This document shows positions 6,692 through 12,063 of a stretch of 12,063 nucleotides of DNA, in pieces. The position numbers were made by a program, and so were the translations under genes. The DNA lies in the NCBI GenBank assembly GCA_021772595.1, contig JAJFLS010000037.1:1-12063 (forward strand). The letters are read 5' to 3'. The notes beneath the pieces were generated by a model. The model saw only the letters and a program-made list of their open reading frames with translations, was not told where the DNA came from and ran no database searches. The stretch's first letter is position 1; every line of letters begins with the position of its first letter. The stretch comes from Opitutales bacterium (GTDB taxonomy: Bacteria > Verrucomicrobiota > Verrucomicrobiia > Opitutales > Opitutaceae).

Positions 6692-7690
6692 TCACCGGAG
6701 ATTGCTTCTTTCATCCGCGAACTCCGTACCCTTAACTTCGCTATTATCCTTTCCGAATGAAAGAGCATCTCTAGCGTAACGTTTGAGTAAATCGTTTACA
6801 TCGCCATCGCAAAGATAGATGCGCTGTCGAAATTCCACCGTTTCCAAAGGCATTAACCTGACTGGAAGAGGCTGGCTGTGAATGCATCCAAGTTTCGGAT
6901 TCGTATTGTGGAAAACGAAATCCCAGCTCCTACCCGCGATGGCAACCGAGTATTCCTGGTCATTGGATTCGATGACGATCATCGGATGGTCGGAACGTTC
7001 CGGTCTTACGTTACGGCTCCCTTGTACAGTTGAGTATCGTCCTGTTTGAATTGTTTCCTTTCTGAAAAAGAATTTAGTCGTATCCACTAAAAGGCTACTT
7101 CTATCAAACCAGTTTCGAGTGGAATCCATAGTCACCCATTCGCCCTCTTTCCGAAAGAAAACATGCTCCCCTGCCTTACCGGAAAAATCAATCGCTTTGG
7201 GGAAATGCAGACAATTTTGCACGTAGACATTAGGCATTTCTGCACTCGTCTTATTTAGGACCAAACAGGTGACATCAACTACATCGCCGTCACTCAAGGC
7301 CATGCAATCGATCCGGAACTTGTCGTTTTCAAATTGCCAACCAAGCCCATTCGGAAGTCGCTTGAACGACCGTTCTTCCTGACTCTCATCGCCATTCTTC
7401 CAGAGATGGATCCCAAAATCAGAAAAGACACTCTCCGGCAGCCACAGAGACAATACATTGTAATTCCAGCCGGTTCTTCGTATTTCAATCTGAGTAGTGG
7501 GGTTCGTTCGGATTGTCTTTTCTCTAACCGGAACCATCTGGATCGACATCGAATGGCTACCATCCGCTTGCCGAGAGCGCCTTTGCGCCGAATCAACATC
7601 CTGCCCGAAGCTCGTATTAACCAAAATAAACCAAGCAACAAACCCCACCAGGGAACAACAAATGAGAGAGAACCGATTTAATTCAAACAC
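6692..7690 (-). CDS. Secreted protein of unknown function
   Basis: 332 aa, start GTG at 7690 on the minus strand; there is no ATG near the N-terminus. Residues about 6-29 form a signal peptide (SLICCSLVGFVAWFILV, cleavage near SFGQ). The rest looks beta-rich with no motif I recognise. Notable stretches are WNYNVLSLWLPES, LNKTSAEMPNVYVQNCLHFPK and a late VEFRQRIYLCDGDV. The conserved feel of 'QNCLHFPKA...F' and the alternation of short strands suggest a sugar-binding or jelly-roll-like domain, but this is weak inference. The gene converges on the nitrilase-like gene. Eight bases upstream of its start lies an insertion-sequence-like end (7699), so its promoter is either inside or was displaced by that debris. 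Reality as a gene is likely given length and signal peptide. Confidence 0.7.
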   Translation of the reverse strand: MFELNRFSLICCSLVGFVAWFILVNTSFGQDVDSAQRRSRQADGSHSMSIQMVPVREKTIRTNPTTQIEIRRTGWNYNVLSLWLPESVFSDFGIHLWKNGDESQEERSFKRLPNGLGWQFENDKFRIDCMALSDGDVVDVTCLVLNKTSAEMPNVYVQNCLHFPKAIDFSGKAGEHVFFRKEGEWVTMDSTRNWFDRSSLLVDTTKFFFRKETIQTGRYSTVQGSRNVRPERSDHPMIVIESNDQEYSVAIAGRSWDFVFHNTNPKLGCIHSQPLPVRLMPLETVEFRQRIYLCDGDVNDLLKRYARDALSFGKDNSEVKGTEFADERSNLR

Positions 7691-7890
7691 AAGTCTTAGA
7701 GGTTGTTTAAAAAATCCGTCTTGTTCGTATTTTCGACGCAGGGCTGGTGGTTTCGAGAATGCGACGGCGGTTTGTTTTCATTTCAATGGGGATTCTATGT
7801 TTTCTATCTCACCAAAGAATTACGCTGCAAAACCGGATTTCGGACCTTTGCCCAACAATCGGTGGAAATCTTGCGAAAGTATCAAACCGC
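7691..7890. mobile_element. Possible insertion-sequence remnant with one recognisable end (7699-7713)
   Basis: GAGGTTGTTTAAAAA at 7699-7713, preceded by TTA, matches the MITE terminus GAGGGTGTCTAATAA at 12 of 15 positions and looks like an IS5-type terminal repeat with a TNA-like flank. No inverted partner was found downstream. The rest up to the PQQ fragment has overlapping open frames but no recognised transposase domain. If it is an IS remnant it is truncated at the junction near 7891. Confidence 0.35.
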
Positions 7891-8001
7891 ACACCAGCAA
7901 TCTGCCGCGACCGTATCCTCTTGCGCAGCGCAAAGTACGAAGGAGAAACCCGCAGCGAAACTTTGTACTCAATAGGTTTTTGAATACAGCCAACCGGTTG
8001 A
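7891..8001 (+). pseudogene. Detached 3' fragment of a second PQQ-like gene (copy B)
   Basis: The frame reads TPAICRDRILLRS and on to the same last residues (…TLYSIGF, stop 7981-7983) as the PQQ gene, whose copy reads TPTICRDRILLRS. Codons from ATC 7900 to the stop differ from 2575-2658 only at four silent third positions. About 18 bp after the stop are also shared with one inserted base. Sequence before 7891 has no likeness to the PQQ gene. A 78-codon frame from 7747 covers it, but the N-terminal part is not PQQ-like, so I treat this as a remnant. Confidence 0.75.
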
Positions 8002-8020
8002 TCAACAGAATGCATCAAAG

Positions 8021-8093
8021 GTAGGGCTCGACCGCCGGGCCGTCCGCAAATAAGGGATCCTGCAACGCGGCCCGCCCGGCGGTCGAGCCCTAC
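8021..8093. repeat. 73-bp GTAG/CTAC inverted-repeat element with CAAAG flanks
   Basis: A perfect 20-bp inverted repeat (8021-8040 and 8074-8093) begins GTAGGGCTCGACC and ends GGTCGAGCCCTAC; imperfect pairing extends inward by 7 more positions (5 of 7). The 33-bp centre holds GGATCC. CAAAG occurs directly on both sides (8016-8020 and 8094-8098), as expected for a 5-bp target duplication. No coding capacity. It may also act as a strong hairpin in RNA. Confidence 0.7.
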
Positions 8094-8106
8094 CAAAGAC
8101 GAAGCC

Positions 8107-8160
8107 ACCCCTTCACCCCTTCACCCTTTCACCCCTCACCTTTTCACCCCTCACCCTTTC
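8107..8160. repeat. C-rich short tandem repeat tract
   Basis: Imperfect repeats of TTCACCCC / TCACCC run for about 54 bp. The 14-mer TTTCACCCCTCACC occurs twice with period 15 (8127-8140, 8142-8155). The remaining 171 bp up to the next gene hold a small hairpin (GCATCA/TGATGC, 8253-8268) and nothing else I can identify. Confidence 0.65.
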
Positions 8161-8331
8161 AGCCCGAAGTTGGCGCTCCTGTCAGAGCAATCGGTTTTTA
8201 TCTAGCCTTGGCTTAAGTTCATGTTCAGACTGACTATTTATGGCCCTTTTGAGCATCACGCTTGATGCCCTGAGAAATCGAACCGAAGGCCTCTTTTATT
8301 CCCTCAATCTCAAACGATTAACCTGATTGCC

Positions 8332-9408
8332 ATGAAACAAATAATTCTGCTCGCAACTCTATGCTTCGCTTTCGCCACCGCGGGATTCGCCCAATCCGAA
8401 ACGCGGCGTTTTCTGTATATGAGCTCGCCGGACGGCGCTCAAAAAGAAGGCCGCTCGGGGGCCGGTATTCTAATTTTCGATATCGATGACGGGCATCGCT
8501 TCGTCCGACGAATCGATGTTCCCATATTCGAAGAGGGGTTGCGCGGCTTTACGGGCAATGCGAAGACGCATAGTGTCTACTATTCGACCACCAATCGGCG
8601 ACTCGGTCAATTCGATGTCGAAAGCGAAAAAATAGTATGGGAAAAGCAATACGAAGCCGGTTGCGATCGGTCGTCGGTTACCTTGGATGGGAAGAAACTC
8701 TATGTTCCCACAGGATGGTGGTACGCTGGCGACGACAGCGGGTTTCTGGTCGTAGATGGACGGACGGGCGAGCTGAAAAAACGCATTACGGTGGGGGCGA
8801 AAGCGCATAACAGCATCGTCAGCCTGGATGGGAAGTATGCCTTCCTCGGCACAGAGACGAAATTGACGATGTTCAATACCGGAAATGATCGCATCATCAA
8901 AGAGATCGAAAACGTCGGTGAAAAGGGCGTCTTCCCTTATACCGTCAATAGTCGCAACACGATCGCCTACGTTTGCCTCGGCGGTCACGTGGGATTTGAC
9001 GTAGTGGATCTGGAAGCGGGGAAGGTCCTGCATCGCGTTTTGGCGGGGAAGGAGCCGATCGCGAACCGAACGCATGGAGCGGCCTTAACGCCGGATGAGA
9101 AGGAGCTTTGGATCAGCGATCAGAAGGGCCAACGCCTTTTCGTTTTCGACGCCACCCAGATGCCGCCTAAAGCCAAAACGCAATTGGACCTATCGCAGGG
9201 CGGGCATGGCTGGGTTGCATTCAGTGGCGATGGCCGTTTCGCTTGGAATCACACGCCGGATGTGTTCGACGCTAAAACCAAACGGAAGGTCGCCGAATTC
9301 CGGGACGAGTCGGGGAAACGCGTGAGCGCATCCAAGTTCATCGAAATCCACTTCAAACACGGCAAAGTGGTTTGGATGGGAAGCGAATTTGGCCTGGGGC
9401 GGCTCTAG
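8332..9408 (+). CDS. Secreted YncE-like beta-propeller protein
   Basis: 358 aa. Residues 1-20 are a clean Sec signal peptide (IILLATLCFAFATAGFA, cut before QSE). The mature part is built from propeller blades of the YncE / quinohaemoprotein-amine-dehydrogenase beta-chain-like type: strands such as SVTLDGKKLYVPTG, IVSLDGKYAFLGT, LTPDEKELWISDQ and VAFSGDGRFAW, each a 'DGK.aYv' blade, with GFLVVDGRTGEL and VFDATQMP-like ends. Homologues sit in the periplasm; some bind ligands or partner with cytochromes, many are uncharacterised. The gene runs convergently toward a monohaem cytochrome c with 13 bp between the stops, a suggestive but unproven functional link. ATG 8332; no strong ribosome site. 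Confidence 0.8.
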   Translation: MKQIILLATLCFAFATAGFAQSETRRFLYMSSPDGAQKEGRSGAGILIFDIDDGHRFVRRIDVPIFEEGLRGFTGNAKTHSVYYSTTNRRLGQFDVESEKIVWEKQYEAGCDRSSVTLDGKKLYVPTGWWYAGDDSGFLVVDGRTGELKKRITVGAKAHNSIVSLDGKYAFLGTETKLTMFNTGNDRIIKEIENVGEKGVFPYTVNSRNTIAYVCLGGHVGFDVVDLEAGKVLHRVLAGKEPIANRTHGAALTPDEKELWISDQKGQRLFVFDATQMPPKAKTQLDLSQGGHGWVAFSGDGRFAWNHTPDVFDAKTKRKVAEFRDESGKRVSASKFIEIHFKHGKVVWMGSEFGLGRL

Positions 9409-9421
9409 GCGATCGGGCTGA

Positions 9422-9898
9422 TCAGGGAAGCTCCGGCGCGTCTCGCAGTTCGGGAGCGGTCCAGTAGCCCTCGCGAGTGGCGCTCGCCGTTCGGTATATG
9501 GCAACGTCTTGAGCCGTAATAGGGTCGTCATGAGGCTCAGCAAACGCTTGGCGGGCATAGGTAAGGATGGAGGCGATTTGAGCATCGCTGAGAATGGGGC
9601 CGAAGCTGGGCATTTCTAGATCGTAGAGCTTTTCGTTGACGATGATGGGCCCGTGTAGACCGTCGAGAACGATGCGAATCAAGTGCCGTTTGGGACCCTT
9701 GATCCATGGGGAATTCGCGAGGGGAGGCGGACCGTCTTCCGTCCCGGAACCGTCGACTTGATGACAAGCGGAGCAGTAGTTGGCGAAGAGCAGCGTGCCT
9801 TCATCTTGGATTGCCGGCGTTTCGGGGGAGCCCGACAGGTGGGTAACAAGCAACAGGAGTAAAATGATAGAGACTGCGGTTTTTCGTGTCGGGCTCAT
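9422..9898 (-). CDS. Secreted monohaem c-type cytochrome
   Basis: 158 aa. Residues 1-23 are a signal peptide (AVSIILLLLLVTHLSG). The haem motif CSACH is at 42-46, preceded by EGTLLFANY, and M96 in LEMPSFG is the likely sixth ligand before the C-terminal helix LSDAQIASILTYARQAF. This is the class I cytochrome c fold, probably a periplasmic electron carrier. The tail TREGYWTAPEL extends about 35 residues past the usual fold and recurs in related PVC cytochromes (recalled). It is convergent with the propeller gene. The 205 bp between its start and the SDR start are divergent promoter space with no clear operator. Confidence 0.88.
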   Translation of the reverse strand: MSPTRKTAVSIILLLLLVTHLSGSPETPAIQDEGTLLFANYCSACHQVDGSGTEDGPPPLANSPWIKGPKRHLIRIVLDGLHGPIIVNEKLYDLEMPSFGPILSDAQIASILTYARQAFAEPHDDPITAQDVAIYRTASATREGYWTAPELRDAPELP

Positions 9899-10103
9899 TT
9901 ACGGGGGAGTGGGAAGAATATAGACGAGTCGGGAGGCGTTGCCTTGATTTTTCAAAGGGCGCTTACTCGATTGTGAGAATCATTGGGTACAGGTAATCGA
10001 CATTCTAAAGTCCACACCTTGAGATGTAAGATTGATCTTTTTCTGAAGCCGTGAATAAGGTCAATGGCCGAGATTCAGTCGGCGTAAGCTAATAAGGAGA
10101 AAC

Positions 10104-10862
10104 ATGAAGTTAAGGGATCACGTTGCTGTAATAACGGGAAGTACAAGCGGAATGGGAAGAGCCATCGCGAAGCTGTTCTGCAGCGAGGGAGCATCGGTTG
10201 TGATATCAGGACGGAACAGGGATCGGGGCCGAAAAATTGTCGAAGAGCTAACCGTTTCGGGCCATGGAGCTGTTTTTGTCGAAGGCGACGTTGGAGATCT
10301 GAATACGAACCGGTTGATTATCGAAACCGCAAGGGACAATTTCGGGGGTATAGACATACTGGTCCCCTGCGCCGGTACACTGGGTCTGGGTTCCATTACC
10401 GACATTTCTCCGGAAGAATGGAAGCGGACGCTAGACGTTAATCTTAATAGTGTTTATTACCTCCTTCATCTAGGGATACCTGAACTGAGGGCCCGCGGCA
10501 AGGGAAGCATTGTCGCCATTGGATCGATTGCCGCTTATCGAGGATTCCCTGGCCATGCCGCCTATTGCGCGTCAAAGGGCGCCTTGGTTCCTCTGATAAG
10601 ACAGGTCGCGATGGATTATTCACCCGAAATACGGGCTAATATTCTGTGTCCTGGTCCGGTTGATACGCCCCTCTTGCGGTCTTCGGCCAAGGCGTTTCCC
10701 GATCCTTCCAAGGCGATTTCAGATGTAGCGGAACGTACTCCTATGAAAAGATTGGGAACTCCCGAAGATATTGCCAAGGCCGCGTTGTTCCTTGCCTGCG
10801 ATGACTCCTCTTGGATTGATGGCGCTGCCCTCAATATTGATGGAGGAGTGATGGGTAACTAA
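10104..10862 (+). CDS. Classical short-chain dehydrogenase/reductase
   Basis: 252 aa, the usual length. The Rossmann motif TGSTSGMG is at 11-18, SGRN at 35-38, the structural PCAG at 88-91 replaces the common NNAG, N113 is in VNLNS, and the catalytic set is S141 (GSIAA), Y154 and K158 (YCASK). PG at 183-184 and the C-terminal DGGVMGN are typical. An Arg (R37) rather than Asp at the end of the second strand hints at NADP(H) use. Many members reduce 3-oxoacyl, sugar or sugar-acid ketones; substrate unknown. AAGGAGA at 10094-10100, three bases before the ATG, is the best Shine-Dalgarno in the window. Monocistronic by appearance; repeats follow it. Confidence 0.9.
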   Translation: MKLRDHVAVITGSTSGMGRAIAKLFCSEGASVVISGRNRDRGRKIVEELTVSGHGAVFVEGDVGDLNTNRLIIETARDNFGGIDILVPCAGTLGLGSITDISPEEWKRTLDVNLNSVYYLLHLGIPELRARGKGSIVAIGSIAAYRGFPGHAAYCASKGALVPLIRQVAMDYSPEIRANILCPGPVDTPLLRSSAKAFPDPSKAISDVAERTPMKRLGTPEDIAKAALFLACDDSSWIDGAALNIDGGVMGN

Positions 10863-10902
10863 GAGACTGTAATATAAGACGAAATTCGTGCGTTTCCTAA
10901 AT

Positions 10903-11020
10903 TGTAGGAGCGGGTTTATCCCGCGATAATTCTCATTCTGTCTTTTGTCGATCGGCTCTATCGCGGGGTTCCGTCCGTCGCCCTCCGGGCTGTGGAGGAC
11001 TGACAAAACCCGCTCCTACA
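10903..11020. repeat. Inverted pair of GTAG-GAGCGGG REP elements
   Basis: The left unit has GTAG (10904-10907), GA, then stem GCGGG/CCCGC (10910-10914, 10920-10924) with a TTTAT loop. The right unit lies on the minus strand with CTAC at 11016-11019 and CCCGC at 11009-11013; its partner GCGGG is at 10963-10967, so its loop is expanded to about 41 bases. CCCGCGATA and TATCGCGGG (10920-10928, 10959-10967) form a further 9-bp inverted repeat. The 7-mer AGACTGT / ACAGTCT also brackets the pair (10864-10870, 11034-11040). The same core appears in half form at 2710. It may act as an end-of-gene structure for the SDR mRNA. Confidence 0.7.
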
Positions 11021-11041
11021 CTGAACTTATTTAACAGTCTA

Positions 11042-11177
11042 TAAGAGGGTGTCTAATAAATGCTACAAAAGCTCGGGACGGCGCCCGAGCGCTACCTTTT
11101 TGAAGAGAGATTCAGGGTAGTGAACGGGCGCCGCCCCGTTCTAGCGATTCGCCACTGACTTATTAGACACCCTCTAA
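11042..11177. mobile_element. MITE-like element, copy 2 (perfect 15-bp terminal repeats, TAA flanks)
   Basis: The core is 11045-11174 (130 bp). GAGGGTGTCTAATAA is repeated perfectly inverted at 11160-11174, and TAA lies directly on both sides (11042-11044, 11175-11177). No ORF. Its termini match those of the element at 4056-4155. It carries two GTAG-footed hairpins facing away from each other. The transposase, probably IS5- or IS630-like from the TA-type flanks, is not in the window. Confidence 0.78.
11071..11141. repeat. Head-to-head pair of GTAG hairpins with compensatory stem changes
   Basis: On the minus strand, GTAG (11095-11092), one base, then stem GCTCGGG / CCCGAGC with loop CGCCGT (11090-11071). 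On the plus strand, GTAG (11117-11120), one base, then GAACGGG / CCCGTTC with loop CGCCGC (11122-11141). Foot spacing, stem length and loop length are the same. The stems differ at two paired positions where both partners changed, so pairing was kept. Confidence 0.7.
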
Positions 11178-11494
11178 GAGTGATTCTACGTGCGGCAACG
11201 CCTGGATAGCGATTCGCTGTGAACGTGTTTTTGAACTTCGGATCGGCGAGACCTTATCCATCGGTACCGAATCGGTCATGAGCCGGTTAACAACACAAGA
11301 CGGCCAGCAGGGTTAGTGGCAAATGGCCATTTTATAGCCTTTGCGCAATACGAACCTTCGCTTCGTTTTATTGATTATTGACCACTGACTCTTTTGGCTG
11401 TCCTTTCATCGTAGGGCTGGCGCTCGCGCCACGCCGCATCGTTAGAGCAGAACCGCCTCCACTCGTTACTCAATTGACAAACTACAGACAACCA
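11178..11494. other. Gene-free leader of the sulfatase gene with one GTAG hairpin
   Basis: About 317 bp without a gene. TAGCGATTCGC at 11207-11217 repeats 11142-11152 inside the MITE. At 11411-11435, GTAG is followed by GGC, the stem TGGCG/CGCCA with loop CTCG, and closing GCC with one bulged base. No clear promoter or ribosome site is seen before the ATG at 11495. Confidence 0.45.
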
Positions 11495-12063
11495 ATGAAT
11501 CGAATCTCTAAATTTCTCCTCATTGCCTCCGCCCTACTGGCCTTCGCTGCTAACTCAACCCAAGCGAAGCGACCGAATATCATCCTCATTCTAACTGACG
11601 ACCAGGACAAGGAATCAATCGGCGCCTACGGAGGCGATGTCTGGACGCCTAATCTAGATCGCATGGCGAAAGAAGGCATGCTTTTCCACAACGGATTCGT
11701 TACCAGCACCGTCTGCACCCCATCGCGCTACACCTTTCTAACCGGCCGCTATCCCAGCCGCTCCTCCTCGGAAATCTTTCTCGAAGAATGCCCCGAAGGC
11801 CAACAGGCCTTTCCCTCATTCAACATGGGCCTTGAGCCCGACAATATGAATGTCGCAGCCGTCCTTTCAAAGGCTGGCTACCGCACGGGCTTTGTCGGGA
11901 AATACCACGCGAGCGGAGTCGAAGGCCTAAGAAAGCAATCCGACTACGAAGCCCACGGTCTGAAATACATACCGAAAGACGCGAAAGCCTCAGACGAGAT
12001 CAACGAAGCGTTTCGCTTCAACGAACTACAGTATCGAAAGATGCTAACGGATCGGGGATTCGA
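11495..12063 (+). CDS. Secreted FGly sulfatase, 5' part (runs off the window)
   Basis: 189 codons are visible and the gene continues past the window edge. Residues 1-24 are a Sec signal peptide (SKFLLIASALLAFAAN, cleavage near TQA). RPNIILILTDDQ holds the paired metal aspartates D35-D36, and CTPSRYTFLTGRYPSR (C74, R78) is the type I sulfatase signature in which the cysteine is converted to formylglycine by an anaerobic or oxygen-dependent maturase. GYRTGFVGKYH (K136, H138) is the next active-site landmark. Such enzymes remove sulfate from polysaccharides or glycosaminoglycans in the periplasm or outside the cell and are numerous in marine Verrucomicrobiota. Substrate class cannot be set from this fragment. 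ATG start; no strong ribosome site. Confidence 0.92.
   Translation, partial: MNRISKFLLIASALLAFAANSTQAKRPNIILILTDDQDKESIGAYGGDVWTPNLDRMAKEGMLFHNGFVTSTVCTPSRYTFLTGRYPSRSSSEIFLEECPEGQQAFPSFNMGLEPDNMNVAAVLSKAGYRTGFVGKYHASGVEGLRKQSDYEAHGLKYIPKDAKASDEINEAFRFNELQYRKMLTDRGF

Noticed and set aside
7294..7681. Plus and minus frames inside the unknown secreted gene
   Set aside because: They overlap the longer minus-strand frame that has a signal peptide; neither alternative has one or any motif.
7497..8024. 175-codon plus-strand frame spanning the end of the secreted gene, the IS-like debris and the PQQ tail
   Set aside because: It crosses the opposite-strand gene and reads the PQQ tail in the wrong frame, so it is a chance frame.
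8470..9075. 201-codon minus-strand frame
   Set aside because: It is antisense to the secreted propeller gene and has no recognisable domain.
4056..11177. CRISPR array
   Set aside because: The repeats are dispersed and inverted, not regularly spaced direct repeats with spacers, and no cas gene is present.

Overview
The window looks like accessory or genome-fluid chromosome from a PVC-superphylum bacterium, most likely Verrucomicrobiota (Opitutia-like). This is inference. It rests on the gene content: a secreted PQQ-like propeller with the WxxWRGP N-terminus, a Tat-exported UxuA-type mannonate dehydratase, an FGly sulfatase, and a small secreted cytochrome c. It also rests on the intergenic repeats, notably the 'TGILPVR / RQDACAT' type at 5433-5482. 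Base composition is about 50% GC. Most genes lack a clear Shine-Dalgarno; the SDR gene at 10104 is the main exception.

Layout. 82-1107: a RES/Xre (DUF2384) toxin-antitoxin pair in the reversed order, toxin first, with a perfect 20-bp palindrome between the genes. 1393-2658: secreted PQQ-like beta-propeller. 2756-3919: Tat-signal, lipobox-bearing mannonate dehydratase-like protein. 4203-5391: two adjacent half-size PepSY-type membrane proteins, 4 bp apart. 5748-6677: secreted carbon-nitrogen hydrolase. 6692-7690 (minus): unrecognised secreted protein, convergent with the hydrolase. 7691-8331: gene-free debris with an IS-end-like sequence, the broken-off 3' end of a second PQQ gene, a 73-bp inverted-repeat element and a C-rich tandem tract. 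8332-9408: secreted YncE-like propeller, convergent with a monohaem cytochrome c (9422-9898, minus). 10104-10862: classical SDR. 10863-11494: a pile-up of repeats. 11495 to the window end: 5' part of a secreted sulfatase.

How the genes relate. Apart from the TA pair and the PepSY pair there is no clear multi-gene operon. Most products carry export signals. Sulfatase, uronate/mannonate chemistry, propellers and cytochrome fit polysaccharide breakdown and periplasmic redox work, but no single pathway can be reconstructed here.

The most striking feature is between the genes. At least eleven short elements in seven gaps begin with the tetranucleotide GTAG at the foot of a hairpin or inverted repeat, with several unrelated stem sequences. 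This is the hallmark of REP elements mobilised by RAYT (TnpA-REP) transposases. Two of the loci sit inside MITE-like elements that share the terminal repeat GAGRGTGTCTAATAA and are flanked by TAA. No transposase is encoded in the window, so these elements would have to be served in trans.
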